The translations under genes and the position numbers were made by a program. Positions 50,836 to 59,873 of a stretch of 64,000 bases of DNA are shown here, one piece after another (the first letter of the stretch is position 1; the number at the start of each line of letters is the position of its first letter). The stretch lies in NCBI GenBank assembly GCA_964372125.1, contig CAYJPL010000007.1, forward strand, positions 17,179 through 81,178, written 5' to 3'. The stretch comes from Tannockella sp964372125 (lineage in GTDB: Bacteria; Bacillota_I; Bacilli_A; Erysipelotrichales; Coprobacillaceae). A model generated the notes under the pieces. The model saw only the letters and a list, made by a program, of their open reading frames with translations, was not told the DNA's origin and made no database searches.

Positions 50836-52164
50836 TTATTTTACCATGAAATATACAGTTGCAACAGCACCACATGTTGCACCTTTTTGGTGATAGTCAT
50901 ACATTACACTATCATTCCAATGCGTTCCTGCGATATCTAAATGCATCCAATCAACATCTTTAGCGAAATGTTTTAAGAATAAACCAGCTGTAATTACTCC
51001 ACAACGTGGTCCTCCAACATTTTTTAAATCTGCCACATGACTTTCAATCATTTTTTGATGTTCTTTATAATATGGTAATCTTATAAATTTTTCACCTGTA
51101 ATTTCACTTGCTTGTTCAAGTTTTTTCATCATCGCATCACTTGAAGTAAGCGTTGGTGTAATGGTATTTCCAAATGCTCCAACTGCCGCCCCTGTAAGCG
51201 TAGCCATATCAAGTACTGATGTTACTTTTTCATCTTTTATAGCGTATGCAATAGCATCACCCAAAATAAGTCTACCTTCAGCATCTGTATTTCCGATTTC
51301 AACAGTTGTTCCATCATACATAGTTATAATATCACTTGGCAATAATGAATCTGAAGAAATACGGTTTTCACACAGCGGAATAAAAGCAATGATATTTTTA
51401 TTAACTTTTTGTTCAATAGCTGTTTTAAATACAGCTAATACACTAGCAGCACCACCCATATCACCTTGCATCCCAATAATAGCATTACTTGGTTTTAAGT
51501 TATAGCCACCTGTATCGAATGTAACACCTTTTCCTACTAATCCTTGGATTGTTTTTTCATCTTTATTTGGTAAGTAGCGTAAGATAAGTAATTCAGGACG
51601 ATTCACACTCCCCATACCTACGGAGTATAATCCCATCATTCCACGCGCTTTGACATCTTGATCACTAATCACTTCAACTTCTACGTTAAAGTCTTTTGTC
51701 ATATCTTTTGCAAATTCAATAATTGCTTTTGGAGTAATTTGATTTGCTGGTGAATTAGACAAATGTTTTGCGATATTAATATTCTTCGCAAGACAAATAT
51801 ATTCACCAATCTCAATATCTTCATTGTACATTAATCCAATTTCTATTTCTGGATTTGTTTTTTTATGATTGTAGTTTGCAAGTTCTAATCCCATTACTAC
51901 TTGTATCATATCTTCTTTTTTAAATTCATTTACATCAATTGATGCTTTTATAATTTTCTTTTTTAACAATTGTTTATAAATTGTTGCAAATAATTCTAAT
52001 AGTTCCTCTTTATCATATTCTTTTTTGCCACCTATTATCATGGTTTTATTATGAATGTCATACACATCTGCTTTAAAGTCTAGTGAAAATTCTTTAAATT
52101 GACTAGTATCTTTAATGATTTCAACGTGGAATTCATTATATTTTTCTTTAATAATTTTTATCAT
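50836..52164 (-). CDS. pepA: Leucyl aminopeptidase, family M17
   Basis: Dinuclear-metal aminopeptidase of the cytoplasm, 442 residues; slightly shorter than the ~480-500 of E. coli PepA because the N-terminal macro-type domain is reduced. Catalytic segments are VGKGVTFDTGGYNLKP (metal Lys/Asp and Asp) and NTDAEGRLILGDA (Asp, Glu, Arg). MATLTGAAVGAFG follows. It is monocistronic or read from an upstream promoter; the gap to the ABC ATPase is 51 nt. Confidence 0.95.
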   Translation of the reverse strand: MIKIIKEKYNEFHVEIIKDTSQFKEFSLDFKADVYDIHNKTMIIGGKKEYDKEELLELFATIYKQLLKKKIIKASIDVNEFKKEDMIQVVMGLELANYNHKKTNPEIEIGLMYNEDIEIGEYICLAKNINIAKHLSNSPANQITPKAIIEFAKDMTKDFNVEVEVISDQDVKARGMMGLYSVGMGSVNRPELLILRYLPNKDEKTIQGLVGKGVTFDTGGYNLKPSNAIIGMQGDMGGAASVLAVFKTAIEQKVNKNIIAFIPLCENRISSDSLLPSDIITMYDGTTVEIGNTDAEGRLILGDAIAYAIKDEKVTSVLDMATLTGAAVGAFGNTITPTLTSSDAMMKKLEQASEITGEKFIRLPYYKEHQKMIESHVADLKNVGGPRCGVITAGLFLKHFAKDVDWMHLDIAGTHWNDSVMYDYHQKGATCGAVATVYFMVK

Positions 52165-52215
52165 ATATTTCTCCTTTTGTACTATCCTAGCACAAAATGT
52201 TTAAATAAACAAACA

Positions 52216-53022
52216 TTACAGAATCATACTGTCACTTAAGCTTTCAAGGTGATGTTTATTATATAATTCTAATACATCTTGAATATTCATTTTTTCTTTT
52301 TTCACTTTATCGAAATCAAATATAACCCGTCCATTTGCAAGTACAATCATGCGATTTCCATACTTCAAAGCCTGTTCTATATTGTGAGTAATCATAATTG
52401 TTGTTATTTTGTGTTCATCTATTATTTTATTTGTTACTCGCATTACTTTCGATTCGGTTTTTGGGTCAAGTGCCGCTGTATGTTCATCTAATAACAACAA
52501 TTTTGGAGGGTTAATTGTTGCCATTAATAAGGTTAATGCTTGTCGTTGTCCGCCAGACAATAAGCCTACCTTCATTTTTAGCCTGTCTTCTAGCCCTAAA
52601 TCAAGAACTTTCAAGTATTCTTTAAATATTTTTCGATCTTGTTTCTTTATTGCTGGTGCAAATAATTTTGTGAAAAAATTATGTTTTTTATTTCCACGGA
52701 AATAAGCAAGTGCAAGATTTTCTTCTATTGTTAAATTTGGAGCTGTTCCCTTAAGCGGATCTTGAAATAGTCTTCCTATCTCTGTTGCACGATTGTGTTC
52801 TTTTTTACTGTTGATATTTTTACCATCTAAGTAAATATTTCCTGCATCAATTTCTATTTTACCGCTTATTGCATTTAATAGACTGCTTTTCCCAGCTCCA
52901 TTACTTCCAATAACTGTAATAAAGTCTCCATCCTTTACATCGATAGATAAGTTATCGATTACTTTTTTTTGATGTATAGTCCCTTTTGAAAATGATGCTT
53001 GGACATTTTCTAAAACGAGCAT
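52216..53022 (-). CDS. ABC importer ATP-binding protein (TrpZ-like)
   Basis: ATPase of an amino-acid-like importer; 268 residues. Walker A GSNGAGKSS (~39), Q-loop FQDPLKGT, signature LSGGQRQALTLLMA, Walker B LLLLDEHTAALDP and switch TMITHNIEQAL. It abuts the permease gene (1-nt gap) and completes a substrate-binding protein-permease-ATPase operon under a T-box. LLLDEHTAALDP is typical of the putative tryptophan/tyrosine ABC group found beside PF04392 binding proteins. Confidence 0.9.
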   Translation of the reverse strand: MLVLENVQASFSKGTIHQKKVIDNLSIDVKDGDFITVIGSNGAGKSSLLNAISGKIEIDAGNIYLDGKNINSKKEHNRATEIGRLFQDPLKGTAPNLTIEENLALAYFRGNKKHNFFTKLFAPAIKKQDRKIFKEYLKVLDLGLEDRLKMKVGLLSGGQRQALTLLMATINPPKLLLLDEHTAALDPKTESKVMRVTNKIIDEHKITTIMITHNIEQALKYGNRMIVLANGRVIFDFDKVKKEKMNIQDVLELYNKHHLESLSDSMIL

Positions 53023-53023
53023 A

Positions 53024-53917
53024 TTATTTCCCTCCTTTTTGAAGCTTTGATTTTATAGTTGGTAAACTTATTACAACAGCTACAAGCAAGGCAGATAATA
53101 GCTTCCAATCATTAGGGGCTAACCCTATACTAAGTGCATAAGATAATACAATACGGTAAATGATACTCCCCACACATAGACTTACTAATCCAATAAGGAT
53201 ACTCTTACTCCCAAATATTGCTTCCCCAATGATTATACCCGTAATTCCAATAACCATCATTCCAATACCAAGTTGAATATCAAAAAACAACTGATATTGT
53301 CCATATATTGCTGCAGCAAGTGCAACAATTCCATTAGCAAGAGATAAACCTAAAAGCTTTACGTTATCTGTATTGATTGAAGATGCTTTTACCATGTCTT
53401 CGTTATCTCCAGTTGCACGTAGTGCTAAACCTGTTTGTGTCTTTAAAAATAGATAGAGTAGTATTGAGACAAATATTACTACTAAAAATAATAAAATTAT
53501 ATCTTCATACATTCCAAATATGTCATTTGTTATATAACTGAATTTTGTAAATATTGTTTCTTTTGAAAATAATGAAAAGTTTGGGGTATTCCCTGCAACT
53601 TTAAGGTTAATAGAATATAAACCAGTCATCGTGATAATACCAGCTAAAATATATTGAATTTTCATTTTTGTATGTAATAGCCCTGTAAATAAACCCGCTA
53701 GGCTACCACCTGCGAAGGCCAGTAATAAACCAAGCACAGGATACCCAGCAAGTGTACATACACAACCAATTGCAAGGCCTAATGTAAAACTACCATCGAC
53801 TGTTAAGTCAGGAAAGTTCATTATTTTAAAGGTAATAAATAGACCACAAGCTAATATGGAAAATATCAAACCTATTTCTATTGCACTTATAATTACACCC
53901 AAACTCATATTATCCAC
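53024..53917 (-). CDS. ABC importer permease (TrpY-like, BPD_transp_2 fold)
   Basis: Integral membrane protein of 297 residues with about eight to nine hydrophobic segments, belonging to the LivH-like permeases: GLIFSILACGLFITFKIMNFPDLTVDGSFTLG and the cytoplasmic coupling loop near LRATGDNEDMVKASSIN. It is separated from the binding protein by two bases. Partner of the neighbouring ATPase. Confidence 0.9.
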   Translation of the reverse strand: MDNMSLGVIISAIEIGLIFSILACGLFITFKIMNFPDLTVDGSFTLGLAIGCVCTLAGYPVLGLLLAFAGGSLAGLFTGLLHTKMKIQYILAGIITMTGLYSINLKVAGNTPNFSLFSKETIFTKFSYITNDIFGMYEDIILLFLVVIFVSILLYLFLKTQTGLALRATGDNEDMVKASSINTDNVKLLGLSLANGIVALAAAIYGQYQLFFDIQLGIGMMVIGITGIIIGEAIFGSKSILIGLVSLCVGSIIYRIVLSYALSIGLAPNDWKLLSALLVAVVISLPTIKSKLQKGGK

Positions 53918-53919
53918 CC

Positions 53920-54879
53920 CTATTCAATAATTATTACTTCATATGATTCTTGTAATTTCTCAATTCCCGTAAACCCTACTGCATCGGCTGTACTTTGATT
54001 TACATAGACAGTTAAATCTTCATTAAATACTTTTACTGGAATATCACTAACACTTGTACCATCTAGAATCGACTTTACCATGATTGCGCTTTCAGTACCT
54101 AAGTCTTCATAATCAATACCATATGTCATTAATCCACCATCACTCACCATAGAATCCGCTCCTGTAAACATTGGTATTTTTTCTTCTTTAGTAATTTGAC
54201 TAACCACACTCATTGCACTCGCAATTGTATTATCATTAGGTGAAAATAAGATATCAATTTTATCACTGTTTGCAAGTAATGCGCTGTTAATTTCGCTACT
54301 ATTTGTTATACCGATTGGGATAATTTCTAAACCAGTACCCTCTGTGATTTCCATTATTTTTTCTAGCGAAGCTACTGAATTGACTTCTCCTGTGTTGTAT
54401 AAAAATCCAATATTTGTTGCCTGTGGATACGTTTCTTGCATTAATTCAACAATTTTATCTAATGCTAGTGCATCGCTTGTTCCAGTGATATTTTTATCCG
54501 TCACCTCCAACTCAGTTACTAGATTTGCAGCAACTGGGTCTGTTACCGCACTAAACACAACTGGGATATCAGTTGCTACTGTTGCTGCAACTTGGGCAAC
54601 CGGCGTTGTAATTGCAACTATTACATCTACACCTTCTGCTTTTAATTGTTCCATTATTGTTGGTAACAAACTCGTGTCTCCATTTGCATTCTTATATATA
54701 ATTTCAATATTTTCGTCTTCTTCAAGGCCTTTTGTAATTGCATCTTCAATAGTATTTAAAGATGTATGATCAACTAATTTTACTACTGCTACTTTCTTTG
54801 TAGTATCACTTTCATTTGAGCAACCTACTAATACAAAAAACATTACTACACACATTAATACTTTCATTACTTTTTTCAT
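53920..54879 (-). CDS. ABC importer substrate-binding lipoprotein (TrpX-like, PF04392 type)
   Basis: Secreted, membrane-tethered binding protein of 319 residues with lipobox LVGC (C20) and the two-lobed ABC_sub_bind pattern (KLVDHTSLNTIEDAITKGL, VFSAVTDPVAANLV, IGFLYNTGEVNSVASLE, GLMTYGIDYEDLG). Members of this family under T-box control are usually predicted tryptophan, or less often tyrosine, importers. Here the T-box specifier region contains TGG followed by A, which favours tryptophan. Confidence 0.88.
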   Translation of the reverse strand: MKKVMKVLMCVVMFFVLVGCSNESDTTKKVAVVKLVDHTSLNTIEDAITKGLEEDENIEIIYKNANGDTSLLPTIMEQLKAEGVDVIVAITTPVAQVAATVATDIPVVFSAVTDPVAANLVTELEVTDKNITGTSDALALDKIVELMQETYPQATNIGFLYNTGEVNSVASLEKIMEITEGTGLEIIPIGITNSSEINSALLANSDKIDILFSPNDNTIASAMSVVSQITKEEKIPMFTGADSMVSDGGLMTYGIDYEDLGTESAIMVKSILDGTSVSDIPVKVFNEDLTVYVNQSTADAVGFTGIEKLQESYEVIIIE

Positions 54880-54927
54880 TTTCTTTTCCTCTTTTCTTAA
54901 TCTTTAACATAAGAAATAGCCATATAA

Positions 54928-55175
54928 ACAAAAAACACCTATCCCATTCAAGGATAAGTGTACGTAAAAAACTTATTATGCCACCCTGTTTATTGGTTAC
55001 TTCAAAATGCTATCACATTTTTTCCCTTATAACGTAGGTATACGTCTTCCATACTAACATTTGTTTTCAGGTCGCCCTCATGGATCCATTTATCAAGATG
55101 CATTTCTATCAGCCTTCCAGCAGTGGCCAACTCTCTATAAGCGCTTATCTTGTTTTATCTTCCATTCATCGGTTT
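54928..55175 (-). ncRNA. T-box leader of the ABC importer operon, probably tRNA-Trp
   Basis: A ~250-nt leader between its own promoter and the binding-protein gene. On the minus strand it has AGAGAGTTGG (55127-55136) typical of stem I, a specifier region with TGG then A (codon 55086-55088), a stem III hairpin ACGTA/TACGT, the T-box sequence AGGGTGGCA (54979-54987), and an intrinsic terminator of 10 bp (54935-54944 with 54952-54961, two G-T pairs) followed by a T run. Uncharged tRNA would pair with the T-box sequence and prevent termination. The leader also begins with the 12-bp palindrome ATAAGCGCTTAT (55137-55148). The amino-acid assignment is tentative. Confidence 0.85.
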
Positions 55176-55181
55176 ATGTAA

Positions 55182-55210
55182 TTATTACCATAATAAATTA
55201 TTATTGTCAA
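55182..55210 (-). promoter_or_regulatory. Promoter of the T-box operon
   Basis: Consensus -35 TTGACA (55205-55210), 17-nt spacer, extended -10 TGGTAATAA (hexamer TAATAA, 55182-55187). Confidence 0.65.
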
Positions 55211-55253
55211 TGATTTAGACTCAATATTTATTAAAAACATTGATTATCACGTA

Positions 55254-55802
55254 TTAAATCACGAAATTCAAAACTCCTGCAAGTAACATAACATATATTG
55301 GATTTATTTTTTTTACGAATAATACAAAACAACAAATAGTATATATTATCAACATATCTACACGTAAGTTTGATATTGCTACTATACCACTTGTCCCAAA
55401 TAACGCACCTACAACAATCGTAATACCAGCACTTGCAATTAATGCAATGACAACTGGTCGAAGTAAACTAAATATTTCTTTAGCACCTTTTTTTTGTTGA
55501 TGTTTTTTATAAAAATAAGCAATGATTGTAACAATAATACATGACGGTAATATGCACCCTAATGTTGCAACAATTGCTCCAGGAATACCACCAACCTGCA
55601 ACCCTACAAACGTTGCCGAATTTATAGCGATTGGACCAGGTGTCATTTGAGAAATTGTAACTAAATCTGTGAATTCTTGAATTGTAAGCCACTGGTTAAT
55701 TGATACTACTTGTTGTTCTATAAGTGGTAATGTTGCATATCCACCACCAAAGCTAAATAAGCCTACTTGTAAAAAGGAAAGAAACAGTTCAAATAAAATC
55801 AT
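55254..55802 (-). CDS. Chromate transporter family protein, second half-size subunit
   Basis: Integral membrane protein of 182 residues with five to six hydrophobic segments and the CHR signature FSFGGGYATLPLIEQ near the start and TPGPIAINSATFVG. It is a single CHR domain; full chromate exporters such as ChrA have two in one chain of ~400 residues. This gene and the preceding one encode the two halves, overlapping by 4 nt, so they should form one transporter. Whether the substrate is chromate or another anion is unknown. Confidence 0.88.
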   Translation of the reverse strand: MILFELFLSFLQVGLFSFGGGYATLPLIEQQVVSINQWLTIQEFTDLVTISQMTPGPIAINSATFVGLQVGGIPGAIVATLGCILPSCIIVTIIAYFYKKHQQKKGAKEIFSLLRPVVIALIASAGITIVVGALFGTSGIVAISNLRVDMLIIYTICCFVLFVKKINPIYVMLLAGVLNFVI

Positions 55803-56365
55803 ATTTGGTTCTCCTTGTTGTAGTAAATTGTTTTTATAACTCCTAGAATAATAAAGAATCCAAGTATTAATGCTATATGAATAGAGAAAATATACTGAAT
55901 AATAAATACTACTATCGCTATTAATATACTCAAGTGTTTTTTATCTTTTATTAGCCCAAGGAACATTTCTAGAACAACAACACTTATTACAGCAGCTACA
56001 CCCGCTTGCATTCCCTCAAGCATGGTATTAATATACGGATTTGAAGCAAAAGCCTGATAAAAAAGTGAGACTATAGAAATAATGATAAATGGTGGTAATA
56101 TTGTTGCCAGTACACAAACAAATATTCCTTTTATACCTTTTAGTTGATATCCAATTACTATAGAGCTATTAACCGCAATAGCTCCTGGTGAAGATTGTGC
56201 AATGGCAACCAACTCTAACATTTGTTCTTCCGCTATCCATTTATATTCAGACACTAGTTTCTTTTGAATAAGCGTGATAATTACATAGCCGCCTCCAAAT
56301 GTAAAGCCACTAAGTAAAAACGTCGTGAGAAACAAGTTTTTTAATGTTATTGCTTTTTTTTCCAT
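55799..56365 (-). CDS. Chromate transporter family protein, first half-size subunit
   Basis: Partner of the downstream gene: 188 residues, hydrophobic throughout, with the FTFGGGYVIITLIQKKLV motif and SSPGAIAVNSSIVIGY corresponding to FGGGxxxxP and PGPxxxN in the CHR domain. The 4-nt overlap (ATGA-type) with the second gene supports coupled translation. A -10 TATAAT (56386-56391) lies just upstream; a good -35 was not found. Confidence 0.88.
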   Translation of the reverse strand: MEKKAITLKNLFLTTFLLSGFTFGGGYVIITLIQKKLVSEYKWIAEEQMLELVAIAQSSPGAIAVNSSIVIGYQLKGIKGIFVCVLATILPPFIIISIVSLFYQAFASNPYINTMLEGMQAGVAAVISVVVLEMFLGLIKDKKHLSILIAIVVFIIQYIFSIHIALILGFFIILGVIKTIYYNKENQI

Positions 56366-56396
56366 ATCATCACCTCGATAGTGGCATTATAACATA

Positions 56397-56451
56397 TACA
56401 AAAATAATTATAATTACTTTTGTACAAAAACACATTTTCGTTATACGAAAA
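56397..56451. promoter_or_regulatory. Two inverted repeats between the chr pair and the MATE gene
   Basis: TACAAAA...TTTTGTA (56397-56424, 7-bp arms) and TTTTCG-TTATA-CGAAAA (56435-56451, perfect 6-bp arms). The first covers the -35 region of the chr promoter, the second lies 27 nt upstream of the MATE -10 (56478-56483, TATAAT). They are candidate operators; no binding protein is known. Confidence 0.35.
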
Positions 56452-56500
56452 TAGATATACATTATGTAGTTTTTCCTTATAATATTAAAAGAGGTGAGAT

Positions 56501-57859
56501 ATGAATAAAAATATTGGTTTAGATTTAACAAAAGGAAATGTCACAAAATTACTACTAGCATTTTCTACTCCTTTCATAATCGCTAATTTACTGCAAGTTT
56601 GTTATAACTTGGTTGATATGATGATTGTTGGTAGGTATGTTGGGAGTACGGGGATATCTGCAGTTTCAAACGGCGGGGAAATACTAACACTATTTACAAA
56701 TGTTGGTATCGGTCTTGCAACGGCAGGACAAATTTCTATAAGTCAATTTATAGGTAGTAACCGTCATGATAGAATACAATCTATGATTGGAACAATGTTT
56801 GTAGTTATCATTTCACTTGGACTTGGTATAAGTTTCATTGTCATTCCTTTTTCAACAGAAATTTTAGAATTGATTAACGTTCCTATAGAAGCTTTACCTT
56901 TAGCACGAGACTATTTAGTTTATGGGTTATATGGATTAGTTTTTATATTTGGATACAACACGGTAAGTGCAATATTACGTGGTATGGGGGATTCAAAAAG
57001 GCCATTATTATTCGTTGCTATTGCTGCTGGTATTAATGTAATACTAGATTTATTGTTAGTAGGTTATTTTGGTTTAGAAACAAAAGGCGCTGCGATTGCA
57101 ACAGTATCTGGGCAGGCTATAAGTTTTATCATCGCAATAATATATTTATACAAAAATAAAGAGCAATTTGGATTTGATTTTAAAATAAAACACTTTTACT
57201 TCAACAAACAAAATACAAGCACCTTATTTATATTAGGTATCCCTATGGCATTACAATTTGCAGCCATCACTGTGTCAATGTTGTTTGTTACATCATTTGT
57301 AAATGGATATGGTGTTGTTGTTTCAGCCGTAACAGGTGTTGGAAATAAGATTGGACAAATCGCTATGATTGTCACAAATGGTCTAAGTACCGCTGCTTCT
57401 AGTATGATTGGTCAAAGTTTCGGTGCAAGAAATTTTGATCGTGTTAAAGAAGTAATCTATAAAGTCCTTTTTATAGGCTTAATCTTTACAATCTCAATTA
57501 GTGTTATTGTATGGATATTTCCTGAAGCTGTGTTTTCAATATTCGACAACTCTCCAGAAGTACTTGAGATGGCACCATCATATGCGATTATCATCGTTTT
57601 AAACTTCATTGGTGCTGCGTTTCGTAGTCCAGCACTATCACTAATTAATGGAATTGGATTTTCGTCTATGAATTTTATAATGGGTATAATTGATGGATTT
57701 ATCGTACGTATTGGATTAGCTATGTTACTAGGTATCGTATTCAATATGGGAGTCATGGGATTCTGGCTTGGAAGTGTACTTGCTGGATTTACATACGCCT
57801 TTATTATCACACCATACTTCTTAAGTAATAAGTGGCAATCACGTTCTTTAATCAAATAA
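56501..57859 (+). CDS. MATE family multidrug/sodium efflux transporter
   Basis: Twelve-segment membrane antiporter of 452 residues, the usual length. TKGNVTKLLLAFSTPFIIANLLQVCYN at the start, DMMIVGRYVGSTGISAVS (the first conserved Asp-containing loop), and a matching second half from ~230 (LGIPMALQFAAITVSMLF, GVGNKIGQIAM) support MATE of the DinF/NorM-like class. The substrate cannot be predicted. Single gene; RBS GAGGTGAGAT. Confidence 0.93.
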   Translation: MNKNIGLDLTKGNVTKLLLAFSTPFIIANLLQVCYNLVDMMIVGRYVGSTGISAVSNGGEILTLFTNVGIGLATAGQISISQFIGSNRHDRIQSMIGTMFVVIISLGLGISFIVIPFSTEILELINVPIEALPLARDYLVYGLYGLVFIFGYNTVSAILRGMGDSKRPLLFVAIAAGINVILDLLLVGYFGLETKGAAIATVSGQAISFIIAIIYLYKNKEQFGFDFKIKHFYFNKQNTSTLFILGIPMALQFAAITVSMLFVTSFVNGYGVVVSAVTGVGNKIGQIAMIVTNGLSTAASSMIGQSFGARNFDRVKEVIYKVLFIGLIFTISISVIVWIFPEAVFSIFDNSPEVLEMAPSYAIIIVLNFIGAAFRSPALSLINGIGFSSMNFIMGIIDGFIVRIGLAMLLGIVFNMGVMGFWLGSVLAGFTYAFIITPYFLSNKWQSRSLIK

Positions 57860-57867
57860 TCAAAAAA

Positions 57868-57894
57868 AGAAAAGGAAGCGGACGCTTCCTTTTA
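57868..57894. terminator. Bidirectional terminator between the MATE gene and ord
   Basis: Stem AAAAGGAAGC / GCTTCCTTTT (57870-57879 with 57884-57893), loop GGAC. T-rich on the minus strand; the ord stop lies in the stem. Confidence 0.9.
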
Positions 57895-58926
57895 GTCTAC
57901 ATAAATATGCATTGGATAAGATAAATATTGTACATCATCCAATTTTTCAACCGTTATAAATCCAGCAGGTGAATTAAGTATTGTTGGTATACGATTAACA
58001 ATAGTTGCACATGTATGTTCAACAGTTGCTGGTTTTTTTAGGTAAAATTCAGTATCTGGTTCTCCGATTATTTTCCAATCACACATGTCACCATCATCTG
58101 GTCCATATACTTTTCCGATACATTGTGTTTCTATGATTGGTCCTTGGAATGTAGTTGTTGTTACAACTGCAGACATTCCGATACAGTCACCTTTTTTAAT
58201 TGTTGCTTTTAAGGTATCACTATATAAGTCACTATCATAGAAGTATGGAACACATTTTTGTGTTTGAGATTTTATTGTCCATCCCATTTTATTGCATAAT
58301 GCTTCATTAGAATTCCAAACATAACTAGGTTCTAATACTTCTGGGTGAGCAATTTCTCTTTCGAACTCTTCTACTGTAAATCCCGCACCATGTGCTTTTG
58401 CAAGAGCAAGACCATAATCTTCAACATTGTAACTAACCGCACCTTCGATACGGTTAATATTATGAATCCCACCTGCAACAGCTCCAATCATATTAATCCA
58501 GTAGATATCCTGCATCCCAGCACCTGCGATTGTACAGTTGTTTTCTTTTGCAAGTAAGTCAAGTCTGTTTGTCAAGTGACTTGCAGTTGTCCACGGATAA
58601 ATCGCTTCTTCACATGTTGTTACTACGTTAATTCCACGAATTAAACATTTCTCAAAGTGTGTATAACAATCACTCATAAAACTAAATAAGGTAACAATTG
58701 CGATATCCGCATCACAATTATCCAGTACTGCATCTGCATCGCTTTGGATTGTCACACCTAGTTTTACACCTAGCTGTGCATAATCTCCTACATCCATACC
58801 TACTACTTCAGGGTCTACATCAATGGCACCAACAATCTCAGCACCTTTTTCATACAAGTAACGTAAATTGACTTTTGCCATCTTTCCACAACCGTACTGC
58901 ACTACACGAATTTTTTCTAAATTCAT
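57892..58926 (-). CDS. ord: 2,4-diaminopentanoate dehydrogenase-like oxidoreductase
   Basis: NAD(P)-dependent amino-acid dehydrogenase of 344 residues, related to dihydrodipicolinate reductase. The Rossmann start is RVVQYGCGKMAKVNLRYLYEKGAEIVGAID and GINVVTTCEEAIYPW, GAGMQDIYW and NVEDYGLALAKAHGAGF follow, all as in clostridial 2,4-diaminopentanoate dehydrogenase from oxidative ornithine fermentation. The pathway partners (ornithine aminomutase, 2-amino-4-ketopentanoate thiolase OrtAB) are not adjacent. It is monocistronic. Another 2,4-diamino-acid or imine substrate is possible. Confidence 0.8.
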   Translation of the reverse strand: MNLEKIRVVQYGCGKMAKVNLRYLYEKGAEIVGAIDVDPEVVGMDVGDYAQLGVKLGVTIQSDADAVLDNCDADIAIVTLFSFMSDCYTHFEKCLIRGINVVTTCEEAIYPWTTASHLTNRLDLLAKENNCTIAGAGMQDIYWINMIGAVAGGIHNINRIEGAVSYNVEDYGLALAKAHGAGFTVEEFEREIAHPEVLEPSYVWNSNEALCNKMGWTIKSQTQKCVPYFYDSDLYSDTLKATIKKGDCIGMSAVVTTTTFQGPIIETQCIGKVYGPDDGDMCDWKIIGEPDTEFYLKKPATVEHTCATIVNRIPTILNSPAGFITVEKLDDVQYLSYPMHIYVD

Positions 58927-59012
58927 AATAATACCCCTCCTATTTTATTTTATGATTCTCATGTAATCATTATACAATAGCAGGGGAATAGTTTACAAAT
59001 CATATAGTTATA

Positions 59013-59873
59013 TTAATCAATTGGATCTCTATAAAATCCACCAATAAAGTTTTCTGTTGGTAAAACATTTACAATCACTTTGTTATCAATACTATGAAGC
59101 AACTGTATGATGTCTTGCAATTCATAAGCACTTACTACTGTATGTAATAAACTCATCGATTGTTTACTGTATCCACCGTATCCATCCATTACTGAAATAC
59201 CGTGATGATAAACATCTATATATTTTTCAACAATTTCCTTTGGGTATCTTGTCGTTATCTGCATCGTAACACGCTTATATCGCTGATAAAATGTGGATAT
59301 TGTTTTTGTTGATATATATTGAAATATTATAGAATATCCTGCAGCTTCCCATCCAAACAACAACCCGAAAATACATAATATAATTGCATTAAATGCAAAT
59401 ACATATTCAAATATTGATTTGCCTTTTATATTTGATATATACAATGCAATAAAGTCTGTTCCCGCAGTAGAAGAATTTCCTTTTAGGGCAATGACTATTG
59501 AAAACCCATATATAAAGCCACCAAATATAACATTCAATAAAATATCTTCAAATACTAATGAGAAGGTACACACTTCCAACAGGAAACTAGTTAGAAATAC
59601 TTGGCATAATGAAGACACTACAAATACCTTACCAATATGACGGTAACATATTAGAGCAACTGGAATGTTTAATAAAATCATTCCTAGTGACACTGAAAAT
59701 GAGTATCCATATAAACTTGTGATTCTTTCTATCAAAATCGCTACCCCGGTAAACCCGCTAGATAACATTCCAGCTGGCGAAACAAAAGTTTGCAGGGCAA
59801 ATGTTTGTAAGAATGAAGATATAATTACTGCTAAAACCAAAACTATTAAACGTACTTTTTTATTTCTTATCAT
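59013..59873 (-). CDS. YitT family membrane protein (DUF161/DUF2179)
   Basis: Protein of 286 residues: about five to six membrane segments (~10-190; AGMLSSGFTGVAILIER, GNSSTAGTDFIALYISN are the family signatures) followed by a soluble C-terminal DUF2179 domain (~205-286; YGGYSKQSMSLLHTVVSAYEL, DNKVIVNVLPTENFIGGF). YitT proteins are widespread in Bacillota and of unknown function. It overlaps the cutC end by 14 nt and is thus in one operon with it. Confidence 0.9.
   Translation of the reverse strand: MIRNKKVRLIVLVLAVIISSFLQTFALQTFVSPAGMLSSGFTGVAILIERITSLYGYSFSVSLGMILLNIPVALICYRHIGKVFVVSSLCQVFLTSFLLEVCTFSLVFEDILLNVIFGGFIYGFSIVIALKGNSSTAGTDFIALYISNIKGKSIFEYVFAFNAIILCIFGLLFGWEAAGYSIIFQYISTKTISTFYQRYKRVTMQITTRYPKEIVEKYIDVYHHGISVMDGYGGYSKQSMSLLHTVVSAYELQDIIQLLHSIDNKVIVNVLPTENFIGGFYRDPID

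Noticed and set aside
55137..55148. cre site ATAAGCGCTTAT in the importer leader
   Set aside because: It misses the conserved TGW and WCA ends and lies in the base of T-box stem I.
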